Origin: Desulfovibrio sp. UCD-KL4C
GTDB taxonomy: Bacteria > Desulfobacterota > Desulfovibrionia > Desulfovibrionales > Desulfovibrionaceae
Direction: 5' to 3'
Assembly (NCBI RefSeq): GCF_006210265.1
Contig: NZ_VCNC01000001.1
Coordinates: 1,126,843-1,190,842, forward strand
DNA length: 64,000 nt
Shown here in pieces: positions 1 to 7,856 of this stretch; within the stretch, counting starts at the first letter, position 1, and every line of letters begins with the position of its first letter. The position numbers and the translations under genes were made by a program. The notes under the pieces were generated by a model, which had not been told where the DNA came from, searched no databases, and was given only the letters and a program-made list of their open reading frames with translations.

Positions 1-417
1 TCGTAATATTTCGAGGTCTCCGCATGTGCGCGCAACGCGACCTTTAGCATTAGTAAATGTCATTAATAACCCAGTGCCGCGTATGGCTTCATAGGCTGAA
101 CTTTCAACCTCTCCGCAAATCTTCCGGAGCGTTGAGGTAAATGGTTCTAATTCCGTCATGGGAGTAAAATCCCAACAGCTTCGCGGAGATGGATCAATAG
201 ACATCTCCATACATCTTCTCCACGAATCAATGATGTTCTTGTTTAAGCGTCCTAAATTGACTTGTCTGCCTTCCACAAAATGTTTCCATTGGGAATAGTC
301 TACCTGTGGTCCCCTTTGGACGCGCGGTGCGGACAGCGGATATTCTACTGATGTAGTGTTATCGATATTCGCTGTGCAAATTTCAAAGCCATTATCGTCT
401 CTAAGGAGTATATGCAT
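1..417 (-). CDS. acoR: AcoR-like sigma-54 activator, N-terminal part (cut by window edge)
   Basis: An open frame of 139 codons runs from an ATG at 417 to the window edge without a stop, preceded by GGAGG at 424-428. The protein has a 'SWRRC...IDPS' segment followed by a stretch on effector-domain scale, as in the N-terminal sensor region of AcoR-type activators of acetoin catabolism. The AAA+ and Fis-type HTH domains would lie outside the window. It diverges from the acoC-acoX genes and faces a strong -24/-12 promoter, so it probably activates that operon with RNA polymerase sigma-54. The family call rests on the N-terminal segment and the context only; the missing central domain would settle it. 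Confidence 0.75.
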   Translation of the reverse strand, partial: MHILLRDDNGFEICTANIDNTTSVEYPLSAPRVQRGPQVDYSQWKHFVEGRQVNLGRLNKNIIDSWRRCMEMSIDPSPRSCWDFTPMTELEPFTSTLRKICGEVESSAYEAIRGTGLLMTFTNAKGRVARTCGDLEILR

Positions 418-494
418 TCTCAGCCTCCGTAATAAAACGAAAAAGAGTTATAACAGTATTAAGTTTTTGACCCATCTATGTTCTTACTGTCAAG

Positions 495-511
495 TGTTCG
501 TATTTCGAACA
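495..511. promoter_or_regulatory. Inverted repeat TGTTC-N7-GAACA, candidate activator site 1
   Basis: A perfect dyad TGTTCG-TATTT-CGAACA lies about 170 bp upstream of the -24 element of the aco promoter. That is a normal distance for a sigma-54 enhancer. A second copy of the core (TGTTC-N7-GAACA) is 104 bp downstream and a third precedes the AhpD-like gene at 6 kb. Assignment to the AcoR-like protein is inferred from position. Confidence 0.6.
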
Positions 512-598
512 TATTTGCCTCGTCACTGAATAATTTATTTCTTTAATATCGGGATCATGCACGTTTTATAACACTCTTTTAACCTTGAGTCGCTCAGT

Positions 599-615
599 TG
601 TTCCACTCCTGAACA
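599..615. promoter_or_regulatory. Inverted repeat TGTTC-N7-GAACA, candidate activator site 2
   Basis: The sequence TGTTC-CACTCCT-GAACA has the same half-sites and spacing as the dyad at 495-511 and lies about 65 bp upstream of the -24 element. Two identical half-site pairs in one intergenic region suggest paired binding sites for the divergently encoded activator. Confidence 0.6.
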
Positions 616-677
616 GAATTTATTATATATAACAATACAAATTCGTATATCTTATTGAAATATATTAAATTATAGCG

Positions 678-694
678 TTGGCACCGCCATTGCA
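678..694 (+). promoter_or_regulatory. Sigma-54 (-24/-12) promoter of the aco operon
   Basis: The sequence TTGGCAC-CGCCA-TTGCA matches the sigma-54 consensus (TGGCAC-N5-TTGC) at every conserved position, with ten bases between GG and GC. Transcription should start near 704-706, leaving a leader of about 30 nt before the acoC start at 736. The divergent AcoR-like gene is the expected activator. Confidence 0.9.
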
Positions 695-735
695 GTCCTT
701 CTGTTCTAATACGTTTAAAAACAGGAGGATTGGTC

Positions 736-2085
736 ATGGCTCAACAAGTGATCATGCCCAAATGGGGCTTGACCATGAAAGAAGGAAAAGTCGTTCGCTG
801 GCTCAAAGGCGAAGGGGAATCGGTAGAATCCGGTGAACCTCTATTTGAGGTGGAAACTGACAAAATTACCAACTCAGTGGAAGCTTCAGCCAGTGGGATC
901 TTGTCCCAAATCATTGTCCCCGAAGGCGAGACAGCCGCTGTTCAAGCTGTCCTTGCTGTAATTACAGCGCCAGGTGAAAAGCCTGATGAAATTGCCAGTG
1001 GAACTGTTAGTTCTAAGCAACCTGAAGTGTCCGCCAACACCGATGGAGAGAAAGTAACTTCTAAATCTGCTGACGTTCCAGTGGAAGACGGAGAGTTTGT
1101 TCGTGCTATGCCTGCAGCGCGAAAACTCGCTGAAGAACTAAATGTTGTTATGTCCACGGTTACAGGTACCGGTCCTAACGGTGCTATTACAATGAAAGAT
1201 GTGCAAACGGTTGCTGATGCTGCTTTCTCCGGTATCAACGCAAGTCCTAAAGCCATCGAATTTGCCCGCAAGAAAGGTATCGATCTCAGCCAGATTAATG
1301 GAACAGGAGAAGGCGATAAAATCACTAAAGCTGATATCTTGCGGGCTATGAACCCCGTTGCAGATCAATCTACTTCAGTAGCTCCTGCCGTCGCTAAAGA
1401 TACTATCGTGCCTATGGACGGTGTTCGTAAGTTGATCGCAGATAACATGCATGCCAGCCTCAACAATGCCGCTCAGCTCTCTGTTTTTGTAGAGATAGAC
1501 GTTACTGAAATAGTACAGCTCCGCACCACACTCTTGTTACGTAATAAGCGGAACTCCGAATACAGATTGTCATATAATGACATAGTATCTTACGCAGTAT
1601 GTCGCGCTCTCAAACGTCATCCTATTATGAATTCCACACTACAGGACGACGGTATCCACATTCATGAACATGTTAATTTGGGCATTGCAGTAGCTCTACC
1701 TAACGGGCTTATTGTGCCTAATATTAAGCTGGCTGACAGTTTTACACTGGAAGAGCTTAAGACTGAAATTAAAGATGTTGTAGGTCGATCACGCTCGGGA
1801 GGCCTTAACATGGATGAAATTGCCGGAGGTACATTTACTATCAGTAATGTAAGTATGCTCGGTGTAGATGGGTTTACCCCTATCCTTAACCCCCCAGAAA
1901 CTGGAATACTAGGCGTCGGACGCATCATCGAAAAGCCGGCAGTTAAAGATGGTGAAATCAAAATCAGAAAGATGATGACGCTTTCACTGACATTCAACCA
2001 TATGACCACAGACGGAGCCCCGGCAATGGCTTTCCTGCGCGAGCTGGGAGACATGCTGGAAAATCCGGGTCTGATGATAGTGTAG
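736..2085 (+). CDS. acoC: Acetoin dehydrogenase complex E2, dihydrolipoamide acyltransferase
   Basis: This 449-residue protein is the acyl-transferring core of an acetoin (2-oxo acid type) dehydrogenase complex. It has an N-terminal lipoyl domain with the lipoylated lysine in ETDK (Lys43). Two peripheral-subunit-binding-like segments follow at roughly 125-160 and 170-208, then the catalytic domain from about 225. The catalytic motif reads NHMTTDG with His422 and Asp426 in place of the usual DHRxxDG. The start is the ATG at 736, seven bases after GGAGG at 724-728, rather than the TTG two codons upstream. Two binding-domain-like segments are more than many bacterial E2 proteins carry. It is the first gene of the sigma-54-driven operon. 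Confidence 0.9.
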   Translation: MAQQVIMPKWGLTMKEGKVVRWLKGEGESVESGEPLFEVETDKITNSVEASASGILSQIIVPEGETAAVQAVLAVITAPGEKPDEIASGTVSSKQPEVSANTDGEKVTSKSADVPVEDGEFVRAMPAARKLAEELNVVMSTVTGTGPNGAITMKDVQTVADAAFSGINASPKAIEFARKKGIDLSQINGTGEGDKITKADILRAMNPVADQSTSVAPAVAKDTIVPMDGVRKLIADNMHASLNNAAQLSVFVEIDVTEIVQLRTTLLLRNKRNSEYRLSYNDIVSYAVCRALKRHPIMNSTLQDDGIHIHEHVNLGIAVALPNGLIVPNIKLADSFTLEELKTEIKDVVGRSRSGGLNMDEIAGGTFTISNVSMLGVDGFTPILNPPETGILGVGRIIEKPAVKDGEIKIRKMMTLSLTFNHMTTDGAPAMAFLRELGDMLENPGLMIV

Positions 2086-2091
2086 ACGCCC

Positions 2092-2475
2092 ATGGCTAGA
2101 CAAAGATTTGCAATAGAGCTCGGCTATGCTGCCGATTTGCACGGAGAAGACATGACCAAAGCTGCTGTCCGTGCTGTCCGCGATGCTGTGTCACGAATAT
2201 GCTTATGCGGCATTGTGGAAATTTGTGGTCGAGACCAGTTTCAAGGCGTTTATGTCCATGCTGATGTGGCTGTGCCTCATCCTGATGAAGTTGATCGAGA
2301 AGCTGTGCTTGCCAGCATTCCCATTGGCGAGACCTCGCTGAACGTGACTAATGGCGGCATGAGTGTTCCGGGAATAGAAGTTCCCTGTTTCGCTCCTGGC
2401 GTTAGCAATATTGTGGTTGCGTGCGCCGCACTTACTGTTTCGGTTGAGACAGAGATTACTGGGCGCAGGGATTGA
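2092..2475 (+). CDS. Lin0512-family conserved protein
   Basis: A 127-residue protein of the Lin0512 family of uncharacterised proteins, recognised by the segment 'ADLHGEDMTKAAVRAVRDA' near the N terminus and by 'RICLCGI' after it. No signal peptide or membrane segment is seen, so it is probably cytoplasmic. It starts six bases after the acoC stop with no clear ribosome binding site, which points to translational coupling, and precedes acoA by 66 bp. Its place between the E2 and E1 genes suggests a role in acetoin dehydrogenase assembly or in a related step. That role is inferred only from position. Confidence 0.7.
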   Translation: MARQRFAIELGYAADLHGEDMTKAAVRAVRDAVSRICLCGIVEICGRDQFQGVYVHADVAVPHPDEVDREAVLASIPIGETSLNVTNGGMSVPGIEVPCFAPGVSNIVVACAALTVSVETEITGRRD

Positions 2476-2541
2476 AGTATCGGAGAAACAGACCTTTCGG
2501 TAATACCGATTTGGTCTAATAACTCGGAGGAGTAAAAAACA

Positions 2542-3501
2542 ATGGCTCTTAGCAAGAAGACATTGATTAATATGTACGAAACTATGAATAAAATTCGGCT
2601 CTTCGAGCTGAGATTACAGGAACTTTTCGCTGCTAGCGAAATTCCGGGTTTCGTACACCTTTACCTAGGTGAAGAGGCTGTCGCGACAGGTGCATGTGCC
2701 GCGCTTACTAATGCCGACATGATTACCAGTACTCATCGAGGTCATGGTCATCTTTTAGCCAAAGGCGGTGACCTTAAGTTAATGATGGCGGAAATCTTCG
2801 GTAGAAAGACCGGATACTGCAAAGGCAAAGGCGGTTCTATGCATATTGCTGACCTAGACTTGGGTATTCTCGGTGCCAACGGCATTGTCGGAGGCGGAGG
2901 CCCTCTAGCTGCAGGAGCCGCTTTGGCAGCTAAGTATCGTAAAAGTACCGATGTAGCCATGTGCTTCTTTGGTGACGGTGCATCTAATCAGGGTACTACT
3001 CAGGAATCTTTGAATATGGCTAGTGCATGGAAGCTCCCATTAGTGTTTGTTAATGAGAATAATGGATATGGAATTTCCTGCCCACAGTGCAAATCCATGG
3101 CTGTCGTAGACATAGCTGATCGCGCTGCCGCATATGATATGCCGGGTGTTGTCGTTGACGGCAATGATGTATTGGCAGTGTACGAAGCTGTTTCTGAAGC
3201 AGTTAAACGTGCCCGTAAAGGTCAAGGACCTTCGTTGGTAGAATGCAAAACTTACCGTTGGCGCGGTCATTTTGAAGGTGACGCCTGTACCTATCGCTGC
3301 GATGAAGAACTGAAAGAATGGAAGACAAAGGACCCTATTCCACGTTTTGAATCCAAATTGATAGAAAACAAAACCTTCACTAAAGCTGAAGCGGAAAAAA
3401 TTAAAGACCAGATAGCAAAGGACGTCGATGAGGCTGTTGATTTTGCAAAAGAAAGCCCCATGCCTTCCGCCAGTGCGCTGATGGACGATGTGTATGCCTA
3501 A
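2542..3501 (+). CDS. acoA: Acetoin dehydrogenase E1 component, alpha subunit (TPP-dependent)
   Basis: This 319-residue protein matches the thiamine-diphosphate-dependent E1 alpha family in length and motifs. The TPP motif begins at GDGASNQG (Gly144 onward) and ends at NENNGYGIS. With the beta subunit it cleaves acetoin and passes the C2 unit to the lipoyl arm of AcoC. A good ribosome binding site (GGAGGAG) precedes the ATG. The order acoC-lin0512-acoA-acoB differs from the common acoABCL order. An E1 alpha of a pyruvate or branched-chain complex looks similar, but the neighbouring acoX and AcoR-like genes favour acetoin. Confidence 0.88.
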   Translation: MALSKKTLINMYETMNKIRLFELRLQELFAASEIPGFVHLYLGEEAVATGACAALTNADMITSTHRGHGHLLAKGGDLKLMMAEIFGRKTGYCKGKGGSMHIADLDLGILGANGIVGGGGPLAAGAALAAKYRKSTDVAMCFFGDGASNQGTTQESLNMASAWKLPLVFVNENNGYGISCPQCKSMAVVDIADRAAAYDMPGVVVDGNDVLAVYEAVSEAVKRARKGQGPSLVECKTYRWRGHFEGDACTYRCDEELKEWKTKDPIPRFESKLIENKTFTKAEAEKIKDQIAKDVDEAVDFAKESPMPSASALMDDVYA

Positions 3502-3552
3502 ATAGGCTGCGTTACCTTTTACGAATCCATACTAAATCCAACGGAGAAAATT

Positions 3553-4524
3553 ATGTCCGAAAAAACATATCTTCAAGCACTCAATGAAGCAATGAGACAA
3601 GAAATGGAGCGCGATAAGAACGTGTTCATTCTTGGCGAAGACGTGGGGCAGTTTGGTGGTTGCTTCGGTGTTACCCAAGGGCTTTTCAATGAATTCGGCT
3701 GCGACCGTGTTATTGATACACCTATTACCGAAAGTGCAATTGTCGGTGCTGCTACCGGAGCTGCAGCTTGCGGGCTTCGTCCAGTAGCTGAATTGATGTT
3801 CGTTGACTTTATCGGAGTATCAATGGATCAGCTTTTCAATCAGGCTGCCAAGATGCGATATATGTTCGGAGGCAAAACAACAGTACCTATGACATTGCGT
3901 GCTCCACAAGGAGCGGGGATCGGTGCTGCGGCTCAACATTCACAATGCCTTGAATCGTGGTTTATGAATATTCCAGGGCTCAAAGTTGTTATTCCAGCCA
4001 CTCCATACGATGCTAAAGGTTTGCTGATTAGTGCTATTCGCGATGACAACCCTGTTGTTTTCCTAGAGCATAAACTGTTATATGGTGTCAGTGGTGAAGT
4101 TCCAGACGAAAGCTATGAAATAGAAATCGGTAAGGCTGACATTAAGCGTGAAGGTAGCGATGTAACTATCGTTGCTACTTCCCAGATGGTTTATGCGGCT
4201 CTTGAAGCTGCAGAAAGGCTAAAAGCTGAAGGTATTAACGCTGAAGTCGTTGATCCTCGTTGTTTACTACCATTAGATAAAGATACAATCCTTGAATCTG
4301 TCAAAAAAACTCATGCACTTGTTGTTGTTCATGAAGCTGTACAGTTCTCCGGTCCAGGTGCAGAAATAGCCGCCATGGTCGCTGAAGAGGCTCTTGATTA
4401 TTTAGATGCACCTATCAAACGTGTTGGTGCTCCTTTTTGTCCGGTTCCATTCTCTCCACCTTTGGAACAATTCTATATTCCAGGCGCAGACAATATTGTC
4501 GAAGCTGTCAAAAGCATTCGGTAA
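3553..4524 (+). CDS. acoB: Acetoin dehydrogenase E1 component, beta subunit
   Basis: A 323-residue transketolase-type protein that pairs with AcoA to form the E1 heterotetramer. The N-terminal part contains GEDVGQFGG and the later TPITES segment typical of E1 beta subunits. The C-terminal transketolase domain ends near 'FSPPLEQFYIPG'. The gene lies 51 bp after acoA and starts at an ATG after a weak GGAG. A strong hairpin lies just after its stop and may lower expression of the next gene. Confidence 0.9.
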   Translation: MSEKTYLQALNEAMRQEMERDKNVFILGEDVGQFGGCFGVTQGLFNEFGCDRVIDTPITESAIVGAATGAAACGLRPVAELMFVDFIGVSMDQLFNQAAKMRYMFGGKTTVPMTLRAPQGAGIGAAAQHSQCLESWFMNIPGLKVVIPATPYDAKGLLISAIRDDNPVVFLEHKLLYGVSGEVPDESYEIEIGKADIKREGSDVTIVATSQMVYAALEAAERLKAEGINAEVVDPRCLLPLDKDTILESVKKTHALVVVHEAVQFSGPGAEIAAMVAEEALDYLDAPIKRVGAPFCPVPFSPPLEQFYIPGADNIVEAVKSIR

Positions 4525-4542
4525 GCATGTAAGTCATATAAT

Positions 4543-4568
4543 GGGGAAACGAGCTGACTCGTTTCCCC
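4543..4568 (+). terminator. Perfect 11-bp hairpin between acoB and acoX
   Basis: GGGGAAACGAG pairs with CTCGTTTCCCC across a CTGA loop. The stem is strong, but the tail (GTTTAACTT) is only partly T-rich, so it may act as a partial terminator or as an RNA-stabilising 3' end. It would set AcoX below the level of the dehydrogenase subunits. Confidence 0.55.
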
Positions 4569-4592
4569 GTTTAACTTAACGAGGTTGTTTCA

Positions 4593-5573
4593 TTGAGTAT
4601 TGCCGCAATATTAGCGAATCCTGCTTCCGGTAAAGACATTCGTCGCTTGGTGGCGCACGGTAGTGTTTTCGATAATCAGGAAAAAGTGCGAATGGTGCGT
4701 CGATTAATCCTCGGTCTTGAACGAGCTGGCGTTACAAAAATTATCTATATGCCAGATTCTTACGGAATCATCCCTCGTGCTCTTAATTCTATTTCTCCAT
4801 CCATTCCTGTAGAAGCTATAGAAATGCCTATCCGCAATAATTCTACCGATACTACTATTGCGGCTGGTATTATGGAGACACTCGGTGCGCAGAGCCTCAT
4901 TGTGCTTGGGGGTGACGGCACCAGTAGAGTGGCCTGTAAAGGGACGTTGTCCATCCCTATTCTGCCGCTTTCTACAGGAACCAATAATGTCTTCCCATGT
5001 ATGTGTGAAGCTACAGTGGCAGGGCTGGCCGCAGGACTTGTCGCCTGCGGCAGCCTTCCTCGGGAAGAGTGCTGTTATCAATCTTGCCTATTTGATATTT
5101 TGCTTGAGGATAAATTAGTGGACATAGCTTTAGTTGATGTTGCCGTGTACGATGATGTCTTTTTTGCATCAAAGGCTGTGTGGCACATTGAAAAGATTCC
5201 GCAGCTTTTTTTAACAAGATGTAGTGCATCTTCTATTGGCCTTTCGGCCATAGGAGGTCAGTTTCGTGAAATTCTTCCTGAAGAGCCATGTGGACTGGCT
5301 TTGAAACTTGAAAAATCTGCTCCGGTAACAGTAACGGCTTCTATAGCCCCCGGCATGTTTGCCGATGTTCCGGTTCTTGAAGTTATGGAAATGGCACCCA
5401 GTAAAATATTTCCAATTACGTCTATATCCGGTCTGATTGCTGTGGATGGAGAGAGGGAGATAGAAATTCCGAATAATTCATCCGCCGGCATTCGCTTGAA
5501 TACGAATGGACCGATGGTTATAGACGTGCAAAAAACTATGTCATTGGCTGGAAAGAAAGGTGTATTCCGTTAA
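4593..5573 (+). CDS. acoX: AcoX family protein (ATP-NAD kinase-like fold)
   Basis: A 326-residue protein of the AcoX family, related to the NAD kinase/diacylglycerol kinase fold. The signature GGDGT is at 106-110, followed by a second conserved stretch LSTGTNNVFP. Its biochemical role in acetoin catabolism has not been settled; family members are found in aco operons. The start is a TTG at 4593, eight bases after GAGG at 4581-4584, with no better ATG nearby. It follows acoB through a hairpin and closes the operon. No dihydrolipoamide dehydrogenase gene follows, so the complex probably uses an E3 encoded elsewhere. Confidence 0.85.
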   Translation: MSIAAILANPASGKDIRRLVAHGSVFDNQEKVRMVRRLILGLERAGVTKIIYMPDSYGIIPRALNSISPSIPVEAIEMPIRNNSTDTTIAAGIMETLGAQSLIVLGGDGTSRVACKGTLSIPILPLSTGTNNVFPCMCEATVAGLAAGLVACGSLPREECCYQSCLFDILLEDKLVDIALVDVAVYDDVFFASKAVWHIEKIPQLFLTRCSASSIGLSAIGGQFREILPEEPCGLALKLEKSAPVTVTASIAPGMFADVPVLEVMEMAPSKIFPITSISGLIAVDGEREIEIPNNSSAGIRLNTNGPMVIDVQKTMSLAGKKGVFR

Positions 5574-5704
5574 TGTTTAATCTCCACTTGTAGCACGTGC
5601 TTTGGTTATATTGCAGTAAAAAGCATTGTTATGCAGTCTGTTTACATATCTTACTATTCATCTTTTTTACCATCTGTACTATAGAATCCTAATATAAAAA
5701 TTCT

Positions 5705-5733
5705 GGGGCAGAGAAAGATCTTTTCTCTGCCCC
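5705..5733 (-). terminator. Rho-independent terminator of the AhpD-like gene
   Basis: A 12-bp stem (GGGGCAGAGAAA with TTTCTCTGCCCC) is followed on the minus strand by AGAATTTTTAT. This gives the U-tail for transcripts of the gene ending at 5754. On the plus strand the tail is poor, although the stem may still slow transcription coming from acoX. Confidence 0.8.
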
Positions 5734-5753
5734 GGAATAATACCTATACTTAA

Positions 5754-6080
5754 TTAATCGAACAAATCATCCAGTTCATCAAAAACGTAATGCATATACA
5801 TGACCTTTGGAGATCCTCCCATTGATATGGCCAGCATAGCTGCCTGCATGATTTCTTCCTTGGTTGCGCCATGGCTGGCAGCTCCTTGAATATGGAGAGA
5901 AATACACATTTCACATTGGGACATCATAGAACAAGCTACATGAATCAATTCCTGTGTCTTATGGTCAATTGGACCAAATTCGCTAATTTCTTTAGTAAAA
6001 CCAAGATACTTGGGGAAAACATCACCAGCACGTTGCATCATCTTGGCTAAAGTCATTGAAGCTTTTTCAGAGGCATCCAT
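5754..6080 (-). CDS. Carboxymuconolactone decarboxylase/AhpD-like protein
   Basis: A 108-residue protein of the carboxymuconolactone decarboxylase family. It has the AhpD-like CXXC motif (Cys56-Glu-Met-Cys59) followed by His63, the arrangement used for thiol peroxidase or disulfide-reductase activity. The start follows AAAGGAG by seven bases. It is monocistronic, with its own terminator. A -24/-12 element at 6121-6134 and a TGTTC-N7-GAACA dyad at 6212-6228 precede it, the same layout as at the aco operon. A protective or redox role during growth on acetoin is inferred. The true substrate cannot be read from the sequence. Confidence 0.85.
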   Translation of the reverse strand: MDASEKASMTLAKMMQRAGDVFPKYLGFTKEISEFGPIDHKTQELIHVACSMMSQCEMCISLHIQGAASHGATKEEIMQAAMLAISMGGSPKVMYMHYVFDELDDLFD

Positions 6081-6120
6081 GGATTAACTCCTTTGTTAAA
6101 TGTTATGATACTACAATTAA

Positions 6121-6134
6121 GCAAGGATTATGCC
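6121..6134 (-). promoter_or_regulatory. Sigma-54 (-24/-12) promoter of the AhpD-like gene
   Basis: Read on the minus strand the sequence is GGCATAATCCTTGC, with exactly ten bases between GG and GC and the TTGC of the -12 element intact. The start point would be near 6109-6110, about 30 bp before the ATG at 6080. Confidence 0.7.
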
Positions 6135-6211
6135 TTAGGGGTATTTATTGAAAATAAGTAATTATTAAAGTAAAAACAGTATGATAGGGAACATAATAAT
6201 CTTGATAGTGA

Positions 6212-6228
6212 TGTTCAAGTACTGAACA
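6212..6228. promoter_or_regulatory. Inverted repeat TGTTC-N7-GAACA, candidate activator site 3
   Basis: TGTTC-AAGTACT-GAACA has the same half-sites and spacing as the two dyads upstream of acoC. It lies about 80 bp upstream of the -24 element of the AhpD-like gene, an enhancer-like position for an AcoR-type regulator. Confidence 0.6.
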
Positions 6229-6339
6229 TTGATCGATAATTGAACAGGGGAAGATACTGAAAAATATTTAAATTCAAGGCAAGTGGACATTAAAAATGAA
6301 ACGAAGGAGTAATTCTGTCTAGTATTGAAAAGCGGGGCC

Positions 6340-6400
6340 GTATCAGTTTCGTTGTAAAATCCGTAAGATAATGGACTGAGAAGGTGAAGAATACTCAAAT
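6340..6400. repeat. Dispersed repeat, copy A (61 bp)
   Basis: This stretch aligns without gaps to 15315-15375, at roughly three quarters identity. The core GTTTCGTTG is shared. It lies between the AhpD-like promoter region and the 3' end of the pseudokinase gene. It could be a decayed mobile-element end or a short intergenic repeat. The rest of 6230-6442 shows no convincing gene. Confidence 0.5.
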
Positions 6401-6442
6401 TCTGAAGCAACGCTTATGTATTTACCAATCTTGAATCTAATC

Positions 6443-7720
6443 TTAGTGAATAGATTCAACTGTAATGTTTTCAGCTTCAAGTTCGGTGCAAAATTTTTTG
6501 CGGAAGATAGTTTTTGTATTCTTTGCGGATCTTCCAATTAATACTAAATCTGGCTGATACTGTCTTATCAACTCAACTGCCGCTTTTGCTGGATCGATAT
6601 TCTCCAGTACACGCAAACTCCATAATAATTTTTTTTCCCTGCAGCGCATAAGTCCATGTGCTAATTTTTTGAATAAATTTCCTTTAAACCTTTCCGCATC
6701 TCCGCTTGGTAGATTACACGGGATCAAACCAACAAAAAGAAAAGCTGATGGTGTTTCACTTGCCTTTTGCAATACAGAATCAAATAGGGAAACAGCACAA
6801 TTATCGTTTTTAATAAAGACCATGATTTTTTTTCTGTTAGGCGCAGATTCTTTGTTCGGAATTGTGATTTTCTCAATTTCTGTGAGTGGTTGAACGCAAA
6901 ATTCTGAAAGAGTTGATACTGCTTCATCCATTAGTGGTCTGTTTGCAGGAGAAGATGAAAGGCACGCTGAAATGAGTTCTATAACTTTTTTGGGTATATC
7001 ATTAGTTGTGGTTAGGGTATTCGGTTCAATTAATCTCGGGAAAGTAATTCGCAGTATTTGCTTGAGAGGTCCAAAAGCTGGCTTGTTAGCAAGTATGATG
7101 TGCAGGATGGCCCCGAAAGAATAAATGTCATCTTTCTCATCGCCGCAATATCCTTTGAGACATTCAGGGGAAACGTATGCTTTATCGTTGGGACTCATTA
7201 GGCTATCTGCCCAAAAATCATCCCAAAATTTATACTGCGCACGTCCGAAATTGCTTATTGAAACGTTGCTGTCGCTAATGTGAATGCAGGTTGGGGATAA
7301 TCCTCGGTGAATAATGTTTAATGAGTGGAGCTTTGCAATTTCTCGAGCTAGCATTGCTGCAATCTTGAGTTTTTTATTTGTTGAAAGGTTTTCCGTTTGT
7401 AACCATTTGGATAGAGATAAGCCACGTGGGAACGGGGCGATCAGGCCACCGCGCCACTCTTCACAAGGCCAAATGTATCTTGAAGTTTGAGGCATGTAGA
7501 TAAAGCGTGCTTCATTTTGCCAACATAAGAACGAATCAGTTGAAATACTATAAAATTGCTTAAGTTGATAAGGAATAGAACGGCGAAGGCCGAGATAATA
7601 AAGGTTATGTCTCCCCTTATTGAGCTGTCCGGAAATGAGGATTCCATAGAGAGACTGTCCTGCTTTTAAAGGGGCAGGCAAGCTTTCCCGGATGGCGATG
7701 TTTTCTAATGTACTCCACAT
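6443..7720 (-). CDS. Pseudokinase fused to a universal-stress-protein domain
   Basis: A 425-residue protein. Residues of about 60-270 resemble a serine/threonine protein kinase with the usual spacing (HR motif, Mg-loop, later 'AYVSPECLKG' and 'DDIYSFGAIL'). However, the catalytic HRD is HRG (138-140) and the DFG is NFG (157-159). No glycine-rich loop is apparent. The C-terminal 150 residues resemble a UspA domain, from 'KKIMVFIKND' to 'PDLVLIGRSA'. It is therefore probably a regulatory or scaffold protein, not an active kinase. The chosen start is the ATG at 7720 after GGAAGG, because the upstream in-frame TTG has no site. The minus-strand operon from 11.1 kb ends at a terminator just upstream, so this gene probably has its own promoter. 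Confidence 0.75.
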   Translation of the reverse strand: MWSTLENIAIRESLPAPLKAGQSLYGILISGQLNKGRHNLYYLGLRRSIPYQLKQFYSISTDSFLCWQNEARFIYMPQTSRYIWPCEEWRGGLIAPFPRGLSLSKWLQTENLSTNKKLKIAAMLAREIAKLHSLNIIHRGLSPTCIHISDSNVSISNFGRAQYKFWDDFWADSLMSPNDKAYVSPECLKGYCGDEKDDIYSFGAILHIILANKPAFGPLKQILRITFPRLIEPNTLTTTNDIPKKVIELISACLSSSPANRPLMDEAVSTLSEFCVQPLTEIEKITIPNKESAPNRKKIMVFIKNDNCAVSLFDSVLQKASETPSAFLFVGLIPCNLPSGDAERFKGNLFKKLAHGLMRCREKKLLWSLRVLENIDPAKAAVELIRQYQPDLVLIGRSAKNTKTIFRKKFCTELEAENITVESIH

Positions 7721-7804
7721 ATAGCCTTCCAAAATATTACTTTAGCAAGAATAAAGATAACATAACTATCGGGGAGTGACAGTCTTAAAGTTTAAAGGTT
7801 TTGT

Positions 7805-7852
7805 AAAAAAAGAATCTCTCAGGACCAAGAGTTGGCAACAAGGTCCTGAGAG
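7805..7852 (-). terminator. Rho-independent terminator of the YeiH-USP operon
   Basis: CTCTCAGGACC pairs with GGTCCTGAGAG (11 bp), with an inner GTTG/CAAC pairing. On the minus strand the hairpin is followed by ATTCTTTTTTTAC. It closes the transcript that runs from 11113 to 7857. Confidence 0.85.
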
Positions 7853-7856
7853 AAGT

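Noticed and set aside
6165-6410. Minus-strand open frame of 81 codons in the promoter region of the AhpD-like gene
   Set aside because: It overlaps the candidate activator dyad and repeat copy A, has no ribosome binding site, and its composition is random-like.
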